This document shows, piece by piece, positions 7,779 to 16,137 of a stretch of 32,285 nucleotides of DNA; the stretch's first letter is position 1, and every line of letters begins with the position of its first letter. The position numbers and the translations under genes are program-made. The notes below the pieces were generated by a model that saw nothing but the letters and a program-made list of their open reading frames with translations, did not search any database and was not told where the DNA came from. This stretch comes from Acidobacteriota bacterium. GTDB taxonomy: Bacteria; Acidobacteriota; UBA6911; JACQSX01. The DNA is taken from contig JACQSX010000017.1 of assembly GCA_016211105.1 (NCBI GenBank), forward strand, positions 1 through 32,285. The letters run 5' to 3'.

Positions 7779-9239
7779 ATGGAATACTGTAGATTGAGCA
7801 TTGCCGAGATCCAGGACGGCGTGCGCCAGAAGCAATTCTCCTGCAGGGAGGTGGTAGAGGATCACCTGAAGCGCATTGAGATTGCGGAGCCCAAGCTACA
7901 AGCTTTCGTCACGGTAGCCGCCGAATTGGCTCTCACGCGCGCATCTTCGCTCGACCGGGATCTGGCTGCGGGTGGGCCGCTGCGCCCGTTGACCGGTGTG
8001 CCTGTCGCAATCAAAGACAACATCTGTACGCAAGGGATAAAAACCACGTGTGGTTCTCGCATCCTGCAGAACTACATTCCTCCCTATTCGGCTACGGTCG
8101 TTGAACGATTGGAATCCGCCGGGGCCGTAATTGTGGGCAAAACCAACTGCGATGAATTTGGAATGGGATCATCGACGGAAAACTCTGCTTTTGGACCTTC
8201 TCGGAATCCGTTCGCGCTGGACCGTGTTCCGGGCGGTTCCAGCGGAGGTTCTGCGGTGGCAGTTGCGGCCTATGAGTCGGTGGGAGCTTTTGGCAGCGAC
8301 ACCGGCGGTTCTGTGAGGACTCCTGCGGCATTCTGTGGAGTGCTTGGACTGAAGCCGACCTATGGCCGCGTCTCACGTTACGGTTTAGTCGCATTCTCGT
8401 CGTCTCTTGATACGATCGGGCCCTTTGCCCGCAATGTGGAAGACCTTGCGGTCTTGCTGCAAGTGATCGCCGGACATGATCCGCTGGATATGACCTCCCA
8501 CCGCGGGACGCCAGACAGCTACCAATCGGGGATCGGTGCTTCGCTTCGGGGACATCGGATCGGCGTTCCATTCACCTTGGTGGAGCAGGGAGTAGAGGCG
8601 GAAATACTTCAGGCGCTGCGGCGCACGACCGAGATCTTGAAACAGCTTGGATGTGAAATTGAAGAAATTGCATTGCCTCATTCGGGGAGCGCGATTGACA
8701 CCTACTATCTGATTGCTCCTTGCGAGGCGAGCTCCAACCTGGCTCGCTACGACGGAGTCAAATACGGCTATCGAACGCGGCGCTTTTCCGATTTAACCGA
8801 CATGTATCGTCGTACCCGCGCCGAAGGATTTGGGCCGGAGGTAAAGCGCCGTATCATGTTAGGAACCTTCGCCCTGAGCAGCGGGTACTATGACGCCTAT
8901 TTTTTGAAGGCGTCCAAGGTGCGCACTTTGCTGATCCGGGATTTCCAGAACGCCTTCTCACAGGTGGATAGCATCCTGATACCCGTTGCACCGACACCTG
9001 CTTTTAAGATTGGGGAGAAGATGTCAGATCCCTTGGCGATGTATTTAACCGACATTTTCACCGTGCCTGCGAACCTGTCGGGGATTCCCGCTCTGTCCAT
9101 TCCTGCCGGATATTCCCGAAACGGTCTGCCATTGGCGGTTCAATTATTGGGAAATCACTTTCAGGAGAGGAGACTCCTCAATGTCGCGTACCACCTGCGG
9201 CAGGCCCTCGCCGTCAATCCGCCTCCGCTTGCGGTTTGA
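7779..9239 (+). CDS. gatA: Asp-tRNA(Asn)/Glu-tRNA(Gln) amidotransferase subunit A
   Basis: Glutaminase subunit of GatCAB: it releases ammonia from glutamine (or asparagine) and channels it to GatB. The 486-residue protein belongs to the amidase-signature family. The Ser-cis-Ser-Lys triad is complete: Lys79 (PVAIKDN), Ser154 (PGGSSGGSA) and Ser178 (GSDTGGSVRTPA), the same numbering as in the well-studied Staphylococcus GatA. Other hallmarks are GKTNCDEFGMGSSTENSA and GLKPTYGRVSRYG. Together with gatC upstream this separates it from stand-alone amidases. Standard length, no sign of damage. Confidence 0.97.
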   Translation: MEYCRLSIAEIQDGVRQKQFSCREVVEDHLKRIEIAEPKLQAFVTVAAELALTRASSLDRDLAAGGPLRPLTGVPVAIKDNICTQGIKTTCGSRILQNYIPPYSATVVERLESAGAVIVGKTNCDEFGMGSSTENSAFGPSRNPFALDRVPGGSSGGSAVAVAAYESVGAFGSDTGGSVRTPAAFCGVLGLKPTYGRVSRYGLVAFSSSLDTIGPFARNVEDLAVLLQVIAGHDPLDMTSHRGTPDSYQSGIGASLRGHRIGVPFTLVEQGVEAEILQALRRTTEILKQLGCEIEEIALPHSGSAIDTYYLIAPCEASSNLARYDGVKYGYRTRRFSDLTDMYRRTRAEGFGPEVKRRIMLGTFALSSGYYDAYFLKASKVRTLLIRDFQNAFSQVDSILIPVAPTPAFKIGEKMSDPLAMYLTDIFTVPANLSGIPALSIPAGYSRNGLPLAVQLLGNHFQERRLLNVAYHLRQALAVNPPPLAV

Positions 9240-9282
9240 GTGTCTGTGAAGAAATGAAAGACTGCCACAGGTCTACTCACGA

Positions 9283-9484
9283 GTGGGGAGTGCGGAATGC
9301 GGAGTGCAGATCTGTTCGTCATCCCCTGTCAGTTATCGATTGGCCGTTGCCCGTTGTCGGTGGTCACTTATCCGTTGTCAGCAGCCAGTTGTCCATGTCG
9401 CCGGAGATACCCACTCGCGGACAAGAACCGCAGACTCGTCGCCACACCGCATTCCATACTCCACACTCCGCACTCCGCATTTGA
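9283..9484. repeat. About 200-bp inverted-repeat patch just upstream of rsmI
   Basis: The left end (about 9283-9308) reads GAGTGCGGAATGCGGAGTGC. The right end (about 9446-9481) carries the inverted units CCGCATTCCATACTCC and GCACTCCGCACTCCGCATT. AATGCGGAGTGC and GCACTCCGCATT match perfectly as an inverted pair. The interior has degenerate units such as CCGTTGCCCGTTGTCGGTGG, CTTATCCGTTGTCAG and CAGTTGTCCATGTCG. The frame is open through the patch and in phase with rsmI, but translation would give a Ser/Arg-rich sequence unlike RsmI. The patch ends only about three bases before the rsmI ATG and leaves no visible Shine-Dalgarno sequence. No transposase is present. Confidence 0.65.
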
Positions 9485-9486
9485 CC

Positions 9487-10317
9487 ATGCCCGGCGCCTT
9501 GTATGTCGTTGCCACGCCGATTGGAAATCTGAAGGACATCACTCTGCGTGCTTTGGAAGTGCTGAAGGCGGTCAGTTGCATTGCCTGCGAGGATACCCGC
9601 GTTACGACCAAGCTTTTGCGACACTACGGAATTTCTAAACCCTTGATTAGTTATCATGAACATAACGAACGAGCGCGCGCCCGGCAACTGCTGGAGCGCC
9701 TCCTGGCGGGCGATTCCATCGCCCTTGTTTCAGACGCCGGGACTCCGGGTCTGTCCGATCCCGGAGCCCATTTGGTTTCCGAGGCGGCCGTGAAAGGGAT
9801 TGCCTGTGTACCGGTTCCCGGCCCGTCTGCTCTGTCGGCCATCGTCGCGGTGGCGGGAAGAGTCGTAGAACCGCTCGTATTTGTTGGATTTGCGCCGTCA
9901 CGCGTAACGCAAAGACAGAAATTCCTACGCCGAATCCAAGCGCCGGGAACGTACTGTTTTTATGAGTCGCCTCATCGCATCGTTTCGTTTCTTCGACAAC
10001 TGGAGGAGGAATGGGAAAATCCGCCGGTGGTGATGGGGCGCGAACTGACGAAAGTACACGAAGAGATCTTGCGTGGCTCCGCGCAAGAGCTGGCCGGTAC
10101 TCTGGAGAAACGAGAATATCTACGGGGTGAGCTCGTCTTGTTGGTGCAGAAGTCTGAGCCCCGGCTCGTCAAAACTCCCCTTCAGTCTCTGCAACAAGAA
10201 TTTGAGCAGTTGTTGGCCGCCGGGGAGGGTCGCAAATCGGCGCTGCGTTTACTGGCCAGGAGGTACGGCATTTCCCGAAAGGAGATTTATCGGAGACTGC
10301 TAAAGTTGGAACCCTGA
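9487..10317 (+). CDS. rsmI: 16S rRNA (cytidine1402-2'-O)-methyltransferase
   Basis: SAM-dependent enzyme of the tetrapyrrole-methylase fold that 2'-O-methylates C1402 in the ribosomal decoding centre. With the ATG at 9487 the protein has 276 residues and starts MPGALYVVATPIGNLKDITL, the family's usual N-terminus. Further hallmarks are CEDTRVTTKLLRHYGI, LISYHEHNE, LVSDAGTPGLSDPGAHLV and VPGPSALSAIVAVAG. The C-terminal part (SALRLLARRYGISRKEIYRRLLKLE) is the usual helix-turn-helix-like tail. The frame remains open upstream to 9283, but that part is repeat-derived. No ribosome binding site is visible before 9487, so initiation may be weak or leaderless. Confidence 0.93.
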   Translation: MPGALYVVATPIGNLKDITLRALEVLKAVSCIACEDTRVTTKLLRHYGISKPLISYHEHNERARARQLLERLLAGDSIALVSDAGTPGLSDPGAHLVSEAAVKGIACVPVPGPSALSAIVAVAGRVVEPLVFVGFAPSRVTQRQKFLRRIQAPGTYCFYESPHRIVSFLRQLEEEWENPPVVMGRELTKVHEEILRGSAQELAGTLEKREYLRGELVLLVQKSEPRLVKTPLQSLQQEFEQLLAAGEGRKSALRLLARRYGISRKEIYRRLLKLEP

Positions 10318-10328
10318 GATCGACGAAA

Positions 10329-10388
10329 CCGGATGGTAGGAACCGTTCGAGAAAGGTCCGACGGCTCGTCGGTGACTGTCTCATCCGG
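10329..10388. terminator. Nested inverted repeats between convergent rsmI and glycosyltransferase genes
   Basis: CCGGATG at 10329-10335 pairs with CATCCGG at 10382-10388. Inside lies a second hairpin, CCGAC at 10358-10362 with GTCGG at 10368-10372. The two converging genes end on either side. There is no T-tract on either strand, so this is only a candidate bidirectional terminator or cruciform. Confidence 0.35.
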
Positions 10389-10395
10389 CGCGCGC

Positions 10396-11103
10396 TCAAC
10401 CATGGCGCCAGCGCACCTTCAGTAATTCCAGAAGCATTCGAACGGCATCCGGGAAAAATTGAAGTCGGCTCCCTTCGGCATGTCCCCACCGCACTGGGAT
10501 CTCTGCCACTCTCAATCCCATTTTGCGGGCCAGGTAGAGGATCTCGACATCAAAGGCAAATCCATCGATACTTTGTGATTCAAACACCGGAAGAAATGCG
10601 ATGCGCCGGAACAATTTGAAACCGCACTGTGTGTCATGAAACCGTAAACCTGTAAGGGCACGCACCATGAGGTTAAAACATTTCCCACTCAGTTCTCGAA
10701 AGAAGGACTGGTGTTTAAAGATCTCGCTCTCGGGCAGCGCCCTGGATGCAATGGCGCCATCATTTCCTTCCAGCGCCCGCTCCAGTTTCGCGAGTTCTTC
10801 TACAGGCGCGCTTAGATCGGAATCGGTAAACAAGACCAGCGGACCGCATGCCTGAAGAAATCCACGTCGGACGCTGAAACCTTTGCCGCGGTTTTGTCCG
10901 TTGGACAGCACGTGCAACTGTGGAAATTCAGACCGTAGTTGCTTCGCGATCGCCAAGGTGCGATCCTGTGAGCCGTCGTCCACAACGATGATCTCGTAGG
11001 AAATCTGCCGCCCGTCCAAGTATCGTCGCAGACGAGAAAGGGTCGTTGGTAGCCGGTCTTGTTCGTTATATGCTGGGATCACGACGGAGAGGTCTGAGTT
11101 CAC
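10396..11103 (-). CDS. Family 2 glycosyltransferase, dolichol/polyprenyl-phosphate glycosyltransferase-like
   Basis: Probably transfers a sugar from a nucleotide donor to a polyprenyl phosphate or similar acceptor. The 235-residue protein is a single GT-A domain: SVVIPAYNEQDRLP at 6-19, IIVVDDGSQDRT near 38-49 (nucleotide-binding Asp pair), GQNRGKGFSVRRGFLQA near 69-85 and the metal-binding FTDSDLSAP near 92-100. The segment FHDTQCGFKLFRR and the SIDGFAFDVEIL motif are typical of DPM1 and ALG5-type enzymes. There are no C-terminal membrane helices. Its start overlaps the gltX stop by four bases (ATGA at 11100-11103), so it is downstream in an operon with gltX. Donor and acceptor cannot be told from the sequence. 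Confidence 0.9.
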   Translation of the reverse strand: MNSDLSVVIPAYNEQDRLPTTLSRLRRYLDGRQISYEIIVVDDGSQDRTLAIAKQLRSEFPQLHVLSNGQNRGKGFSVRRGFLQACGPLVLFTDSDLSAPVEELAKLERALEGNDGAIASRALPESEIFKHQSFFRELSGKCFNLMVRALTGLRFHDTQCGFKLFRRIAFLPVFESQSIDGFAFDVEILYLARKMGLRVAEIPVRWGHAEGSRLQFFPDAVRMLLELLKVRWRHG

Positions 11104-12542
11104 GATATATCAGCAGCCTGTCGGAGGCGGGTCACGGTGCGTTGCTGGCCCAGATAGACGATCACATCAAAGAGGCTGGGGGCCACGGAATTGCCGGTCA
11201 GGGCGACTCGAACCGCGCCAATTAAATCTCCCGGCTTTAGATTTTTCTCCAGCGCCAGTTGCCGCAGGGTGTGCTCGGCTGTGGCCAGTGAAAATTCCGC
11301 CAACGCTTCGTATCGCTGCGCCAACTCTCCCAAAACGGGAAAGATCGCGGGATGGGAGAGATATTTTTTGCGTCCTTCAAGAGCGATATCGAAATCATTT
11401 ACAAAAAAGGCTCGCCCCCAACGGCTGAAATCATGCAGAGTCTTGCAGCGGGGCCGCAGCATCTCCACGGCCTCCTTGATCATGGTTGAGTCTTTCGTGA
11501 ACGCTTGTTCCAACAAGCGGGCATCGTCGAGCCACTGTTTGACGATCTCTGTGAGTTTTTGAATATCCATGCGCTGAATGTGCTGGGCGTTGATCCACTC
11601 CAGCTTGGCGGAATCGAAGACCGCGTTGGCTCGGTTGACGTGCGAAAGATCAAAGCGTCGGATGATTTCAGCAGTGTCCATCACCTCTCGATCGTCTCCG
11701 GGTGACCAGCCCAGCAGGGCCAGGTAATTGACCAGGGCTTGAGGAAGAATTCCCTGAGCGCGGTAATGCTCGACGGCCGTCGCCCCATGTCGTTTGCTGA
11801 GACGCTTTTTGTCCTGACCCAAAATCAGAGGAAGGTGGCCCAGTTGCGGCACCGGTTCGCCGAGCGCTTGGTACAGCAGGATTTGCTTTGGAGTGTTGGA
11901 AATATGGTCAGCCCCACGAATCACGTGGCTGATCCGCATGTCAATATCGTCGGAAACCACTGAGAGATGATACGTGGGCATGCCATCAGAGCGAAGGAGA
12001 ACAAAATCTTCGATCAAGCGGTTCTCGAATCGGATTTCTCCCTGAATCAAGTCCTGAAAGGTGGTCTCTCCAGTTTGGGGGACACAAAACCGAACCACGC
12101 TTGCAAGTCCTGCCTGCTGTTGCTTGCGCACTTGATCCAAAGTCAGGCCCAGGCAGGTGCGGTCGTAAAGCCAAGCGCGCCGTTCTCGTTCGGCGGCCTT
12201 ACGCTTTTCTCCCAACTGCTCGGGAGAACAAAAACAGCGATAAGCCTTCCCTTCAGCCAGCAGACGCTCCGCCTTGTCCCGATGTAGTTGCACCCGTTGT
12301 GCCTGAGAATACGGTCCTTCGTCCCAGTCGATTCCCAGCCACTGCATCGAATCGAGGATGATGCGGGTCATCTCTTTCGAAGATCGCTGCGCATCGGTAT
12401 CTTCAATGCGTAGGATAAACGAACCGCCTTGATTGCGTGCCAACAGCCAGTTGAACAACGCCGTACGGGCGCCACCAACGTGCAGGTAGCCTGTGGGACT
12501 TGGCGCGAAGCGCACACGCAGAGAAGGGTTGTTATGGGTCAT
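11100..12542 (-). CDS. gltX: Glutamyl-tRNA synthetase
   Basis: Charges tRNA(Glu), and in organisms with GatCAB often also tRNA(Gln). The 480-residue class I synthetase has APSPTGYLHVGGARTALFNW with the HIGH-equivalent HVGG at 21-24 and the KMSKS-equivalent KRLSK at 246-250. Also present are LRIEDTD, HVIRGADHISNT and a CFC...YDRTC zinc-site pattern near 103-130. The presence of gatCA in the same window fits an indirect Gln-tRNA route, which would make this enzyme non-discriminating; that is an inference. The ATG at 12542 has no obvious Shine-Dalgarno sequence, and an in-frame TGA lies four codons upstream. A strong GAGGAGG further upstream serves a five-codon ORF instead (see 12576-12593). Confidence 0.96.
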   Translation of the reverse strand: MTHNNPSLRVRFAPSPTGYLHVGGARTALFNWLLARNQGGSFILRIEDTDAQRSSKEMTRIILDSMQWLGIDWDEGPYSQAQRVQLHRDKAERLLAEGKAYRCFCSPEQLGEKRKAAERERRAWLYDRTCLGLTLDQVRKQQQAGLASVVRFCVPQTGETTFQDLIQGEIRFENRLIEDFVLLRSDGMPTYHLSVVSDDIDMRISHVIRGADHISNTPKQILLYQALGEPVPQLGHLPLILGQDKKRLSKRHGATAVEHYRAQGILPQALVNYLALLGWSPGDDREVMDTAEIIRRFDLSHVNRANAVFDSAKLEWINAQHIQRMDIQKLTEIVKQWLDDARLLEQAFTKDSTMIKEAVEMLRPRCKTLHDFSRWGRAFFVNDFDIALEGRKKYLSHPAIFPVLGELAQRYEALAEFSLATAEHTLRQLALEKNLKPGDLIGAVRVALTGNSVAPSLFDVIVYLGQQRTVTRLRQAADIS

Positions 12543-12923
12543 TGGGTGGAGTCAAGGTCACTTGTCGACGATTCGTTATCGGGTCACCCTCATGTTGCCT
12601 CCTCAGGGTCATGGGTCATTTTAAGATTCGCAACCTGGAGCCCACTATCCGTCATTGTGGCCGGCGCCTCTTAGGTCGCCGTGGGCCAACATGCGGAGGC
12701 CGGCAGCATCCGCTGTCGATCATGCATCAGAACGCCGATCGAAGCTCCTCGAAGGTCTCGAAGCAGCGCCCAAAGAAATTAGTTTATAGTTCTTGGCGGT
12801 CTCAAAAAAGCCGAAATCGGAAAGCGTAGCCGCCCGGTGTGGAATTCGCCTCGCCAAAACACGGGGGAACTTAAGAGCAAGAGAGCAAGCTTTGCAAGGG
12901 GAACGGATTTAATATCGTCCTGA
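12543..12923. other. Intergenic region upstream of gltX with repeat-like units
   Basis: No protein gene of normal size is seen here. It should hold the gltX promoter (minus strand). Near gltX there are GTC-rich units such as GGTCACTTGTCGACGATTCG, GGGTCATGGGTCAT (tandem 7-mers at about 12607-12620) and CCACTATCCGTCATTGTGG, like the patches near 7360 and 9320. Around 12659-12709 GGCCGGCGCCTC faces GGAGGCCGGC as an imperfect inverted repeat with a loop of about 25 bases. From about 12720 to 12923 nothing recognisable was found. Confidence 0.45.
12576..12593 (-). CDS. Possible five-codon leader ORF (MRVTR) upstream of gltX
   Basis: On the minus strand a strong ribosome binding site, GAGGAGG at 12598-12604, sits four bases before ATG AGG GTG ACC CGA TAA. 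The mini-ORF is in the same frame as gltX, but three stop codons separate it from the gltX ATG 33 bases downstream. It could be a regulatory leader peptide, a start of an earlier longer gltX that has decayed, or chance. No terminator/antiterminator fold was recognised. Low confidence. Confidence 0.2.
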   Translation of the reverse strand: MRVTR

Positions 12924-14126
12924 TCAATTAGGTGGCAGGCCAATCTCGAGATCCAGAACGTCGCTCGGCAAACCAAGACTGGCATCGGCGCCTGGCCGTT
13001 GCATGCCTTGGAGTGGCGTGAGAACGGCTTCCACCCCGCTGGCGAGCAGGATGGCCGTGATCCGTCCCGGACTCGACCCGGCGGTACCTGAAACCAAAAT
13101 CACGTCTTCCGGCTTTAAGTCTGCAATCGTGATTGCCGGCAACCGTTCCAGTGTTTCCTGAACGTCTTCGCCCGTTTCTAATCGGAGCGCGTTTACTCTT
13201 GCGTGCTCGCCTGCGCCACCCGGGCGCTCCTGGCCGGGTCCAAATTGCGCTGCGGCCGCAACCGCCTGGCTTCTTTGGCGTAGCATTGCCGCCATCTGAG
13301 GTGGGATGCGACGCAGCGTGGAATCCTTGTTGATCACCACCGTCAAGGGTTTTCGGGTTGGGATGTTGTTGATGACCATTTCCCCGGCGGTGAGATCAAT
13401 AGAAGTGATGGGCCCTCCCGCCATTACAAATGAGCCAAACACAATCACCTCGGGCTGAAATTGTGTTCTCTGGGCCACCCTTTCTCCCAGAGCTCGCAGG
13501 TGATCTCCCGCCTTTAGTTCGTTGAGAGAACTTGGTCGCGTGTCGGTGAACCTCACGGAATCGGGCAAGTAGCGCCGAAACACCACATTGCCTCCCACTG
13601 CGATGACAATCGACCTTGGGCCTTCACGCGTACGCATCAACAGCGTAATTTCCTTCGCCGCGGGGTTGATTGCGGTGATCGTACCCGCAATGCTGCGTCG
13701 ACGCCACTCTTCCCGTTCGCGCTCTTGCTTCTGGGCGATTGCAACTTTGCTCATTACGATCAGTTGGCGTGCGGAAACAGATTTCTTGTCCCCCGCCACC
13801 TTGCCCCGGGCTAGTATCCGGTCGCCGAGGCTGATCTCCGCTGCCGTTACGACTTGCGCATTTTCCAAGGTCTTTTCGCCTGGTGCAAGTCGCAGGTACT
13901 GAGTGTTTTCGTCAAGCAGGATGGCTACGTCGCCGGATTTGGTTGTTGCCGTGAGACGCTTCCCGGTCGTGTCAATCTGGGCTACATCTCCCAGGACATA
14001 GCTGGAGGTAATGTCGACCTCTCCGATGGGGGGCGTGTCAGGCGACTCGGCAGGGATGGCGGTCCCGTTTTGGCTTTCGACGATGTTGGCAGCCAACAGG
14101 AGCGCGACGAACAGCAAATGTGTCAT
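12924..14126 (-). CDS. Secreted protein with DUF5666-like beta-domains
   Basis: Function unknown. With the ATG at 14126 the protein has 400 residues and starts with a signal peptide (MTHLLFVALLLAANIVESQ). GAGG lies about five bases upstream. The frame is open to an ATG at 14153, but that one has no proper ribosome binding site and would bury the signal peptide. The mature part has at least two similar modules of the DUF5666 kind. The first contains QIDTTGKRLTATTKSGDVAI and ISLGDRILARGKV. The second contains IAGTITAINPAAKEITLLM and LNELKAGDHLRALGERV. A third weaker copy is GGPITSIDLTAGEMVINNIP. An Ala/Gln/Gly-rich linker near residues 280-310 precedes the C-terminal part. It is divergent from the processing protease gene and probably exported; such proteins are frequent in Acidobacteriota. 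Confidence 0.75.
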   Translation of the reverse strand: MTHLLFVALLLAANIVESQNGTAIPAESPDTPPIGEVDITSSYVLGDVAQIDTTGKRLTATTKSGDVAILLDENTQYLRLAPGEKTLENAQVVTAAEISLGDRILARGKVAGDKKSVSARQLIVMSKVAIAQKQEREREEWRRRSIAGTITAINPAAKEITLLMRTREGPRSIVIAVGGNVVFRRYLPDSVRFTDTRPSSLNELKAGDHLRALGERVAQRTQFQPEVIVFGSFVMAGGPITSIDLTAGEMVINNIPTRKPLTVVINKDSTLRRIPPQMAAMLRQRSQAVAAAAQFGPGQERPGGAGEHARVNALRLETGEDVQETLERLPAITIADLKPEDVILVSGTAGSSPGRITAILLASGVEAVLTPLQGMQRPGADASLGLPSDVLDLEIGLPPN

Positions 14127-14391
14127 GGAGCCTCTACCAACCCCTTTTATCATTCCTCGGACCAGTCATCCATTCACGCAGTTTACGGATTTCCGTCGGA
14201 AAGGTTTCAAAAAGGGAAGCGCTGGGTAAGGCGCCGATAAGAACCATGGGATGCTTGAACCAAGTCATTTGGTCTGGTAGCTGGCCGCGAACATTCAAGT
14301 CGCCACATTATTTTCCCAGTTTCCAGCCGTTTTCAGAAGAAGTAAAATGTTATACTTCAAATGTAAGTCCAACCTGGACCATGAGGTGTTT

Positions 14392-16044
14392 GTGAAACAT
14401 AAGCTCTCCATATTTTTCCTGCTTACCATTCTGTTGGCAGCGGTTTTTGGCGGTTTTGTCGGTGACCAGGTCAGCGCTGGTGGTCCGTCGGGAGACATAT
14501 CAGAGCAACTCAAGAATTTCACGCGTGTCCTGCAATTAGCGTCCGATAACTACGCACATCCGGTGAGTTCGGAAGAGCTTATCGAAAGCGCCATTCGCGG
14601 GATGCTCCATACCTTGGATCCACACTCTTCCTATTTCGACACGCGCGATTACAACCGACTTCAGGAGGAACAACAGGGCAAGTACTACGGGTTGGGGATC
14701 ACCATTCGGGCCGTTAGCCCGGGCTCCGGTCGAGTCGTGGTGGTGGAGCCGCCCGCCCCTGGCACCCCCGCTTACAAGGCGGGACTCCGTGCAGGGGACG
14801 TGATTACTCGCATCCGTCGCGAGCCCATTGACGACTGGGAGACAGAAGAAGTGATCAGCAACCTGAAAGGTCCAAAGGGTTCCAAAGTCGACATCACCGT
14901 TGAACGCCCCGGGATGGTCAATCTGGTAGAAATTACGGTGGAACGCGATGAGATTCCGATGTTCGCTATTCAGGATGCATTCCTGATTCGGTCACACATT
15001 GGATATATCAAGATTAACCGTTTTTCAGACACCACTTCAGACGAATTGGAAGCCGCCCTCAAAAAGATGGATCCATCAACTTCGGAGGGGCTGATTTTAG
15101 ATTTGCGGGGCAATCCGGGGGGCGCCCTCAATCAGGCAATTCGTGTTACGGATCAGTTCCTGAGAAAGGGTCAGGTGATTGTCAGCACCCGAAACCGCCA
15201 CGGGAAAGAGAGCGAATATAAGGCGCCCAATGGATCCCCTTATCGATACCCGATGGTTGTGTTAATTGATCGTTACAGCGCCAGTGCCTCGGAAATCGTG
15301 TCAGGCGCGCTGCAGGATCACGATCGGGCTTTGATTGTGGGGGAAACCTCCTTTGGAAAGGCGCTGGTACAAACCATTTACTCCTTGGGTGACCGCAAGG
15401 GGCTTGCATTAACTACTGGGCGCTACTACACCCCCAGTGATCGGCTCATTCAGCGCGACTATTCGGGTGGCTTTTACGAATATTATTACAACCGCAAATC
15501 CGAAGAGGCGCAATCGAACGGTGAGGTAAGGCTGACCGACTCGGGCCGCAAAGTCTATGGGGGTGGTGGGATTGCGCCGGACGTGAAACTCACCGTTGAG
15601 ACAACCAAATTCCAGACGATGTTGAATTCCCTGGATGTCTTTTTTAGTTATGCCCGCAAGCTCATAGGGGGAGAGGTCGCCGTTGCCGAGAATTTTAAAC
15701 TCCCAACCGGACTCTCGGAGTTCTCCGAGACAGAACGCAAAGAGTTGATGAGTTCTCTGGTGATTTCAGATGAGATTCTTGCCGACTTTAAGAACTACCT
15801 AAACTCCAAATCAGTCATCTTTGCGGGAGAAGACTTCGAAAAAAATATTGAGTTCGTCAAGCGCCGGTTGAAAAAAGAAGTGTTTGATTCCTTTTTTGGA
15901 GCTCGCGAAGGGTACAAGGTGGCAATTGAAGGCGACGAACAAGTCCAAAAGGCGATCGAACTCCTGCCACAAGCAAAGGCTTTGTTGGAGCGTTCAGAGA
16001 AACCGGACAAAAATGTAGTTGCAACAAGTGCGCGCTCCAACTAG
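14392..16044 (+). CDS. ctp: Carboxy-terminal processing protease (S41 family, CtpA/Prc-like)
   Basis: Periplasmic Ser/Lys protease that trims C-termini of exported proteins. I chose the GTG at 14392 because GAGG lies five bases upstream and the product starts with a clean signal peptide (MKHKLSIFFLLTILLAAVF). It has 550 residues. The frame continues upstream to an ATG at 14347; a TATACT box at 14351-14356, if a real -10, would rule that start out. Numbered from 14347, a PDZ domain lies near residues 105-200 (YYGLGITI, AYKAGLRAGDVITRI). The catalytic domain has LDLRGNPGG at 251-259, nucleophile Ser313 in SASASEIVSGALQD and general base Lys338 in GETSFGKALVQ. The tail (about 430-565) is helical and charged. 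It precedes the lytic transglycosylase gene by 93 bp, suggesting a shared role in envelope maintenance. Confidence 0.93.
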   Translation: MKHKLSIFFLLTILLAAVFGGFVGDQVSAGGPSGDISEQLKNFTRVLQLASDNYAHPVSSEELIESAIRGMLHTLDPHSSYFDTRDYNRLQEEQQGKYYGLGITIRAVSPGSGRVVVVEPPAPGTPAYKAGLRAGDVITRIRREPIDDWETEEVISNLKGPKGSKVDITVERPGMVNLVEITVERDEIPMFAIQDAFLIRSHIGYIKINRFSDTTSDELEAALKKMDPSTSEGLILDLRGNPGGALNQAIRVTDQFLRKGQVIVSTRNRHGKESEYKAPNGSPYRYPMVVLIDRYSASASEIVSGALQDHDRALIVGETSFGKALVQTIYSLGDRKGLALTTGRYYTPSDRLIQRDYSGGFYEYYYNRKSEEAQSNGEVRLTDSGRKVYGGGGIAPDVKLTVETTKFQTMLNSLDVFFSYARKLIGGEVAVAENFKLPTGLSEFSETERKELMSSLVISDEILADFKNYLNSKSVIFAGEDFEKNIEFVKRRLKKEVFDSFFGAREGYKVAIEGDEQVQKAIELLPQAKALLERSEKPDKNVVATSARSN

Positions 16045-16062
16045 AATTATCCCGCCAAGTCA

Positions 16063-16109
16063 AAAGGGCAAAAGAGGGACACCAATTGCCCTCTGAGGTT
16101 TTGTCCTTT
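16063..16109 (+). terminator. Long imperfect hairpin between ctp and mltD-like genes
   Basis: AAAGGGCAAAAGAGGG at 16063-16078 pairs with CCCTC at 16089-16093 and, after a five-base bulge, with TTTTGTCCTTT at 16099-16109. That gives about 16 base pairs including one G-T wobble, with a 10-base loop. The following bases are pyrimidine-rich (TTTCTTATTTTCTGG) but not a clean T-run. It may be a weak terminator or attenuator, or a repeat element, since the AAAAGGGCAAAAG strand resembles patches near 4935 and 24070. Confidence 0.45.
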
Positions 16110-16137
16110 CTTATTTTCTGGTTTTCGAAATTTCTTA

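Noticed and set aside
9283..9486. N-terminal extension of RsmI encoded by the upstream open frame
   Set aside because: The extension is repeat-derived, rich in Ser and Arg, and the family starts at the M-x-G-x-L-Y-V-V-A-T-P-I-G-N block.
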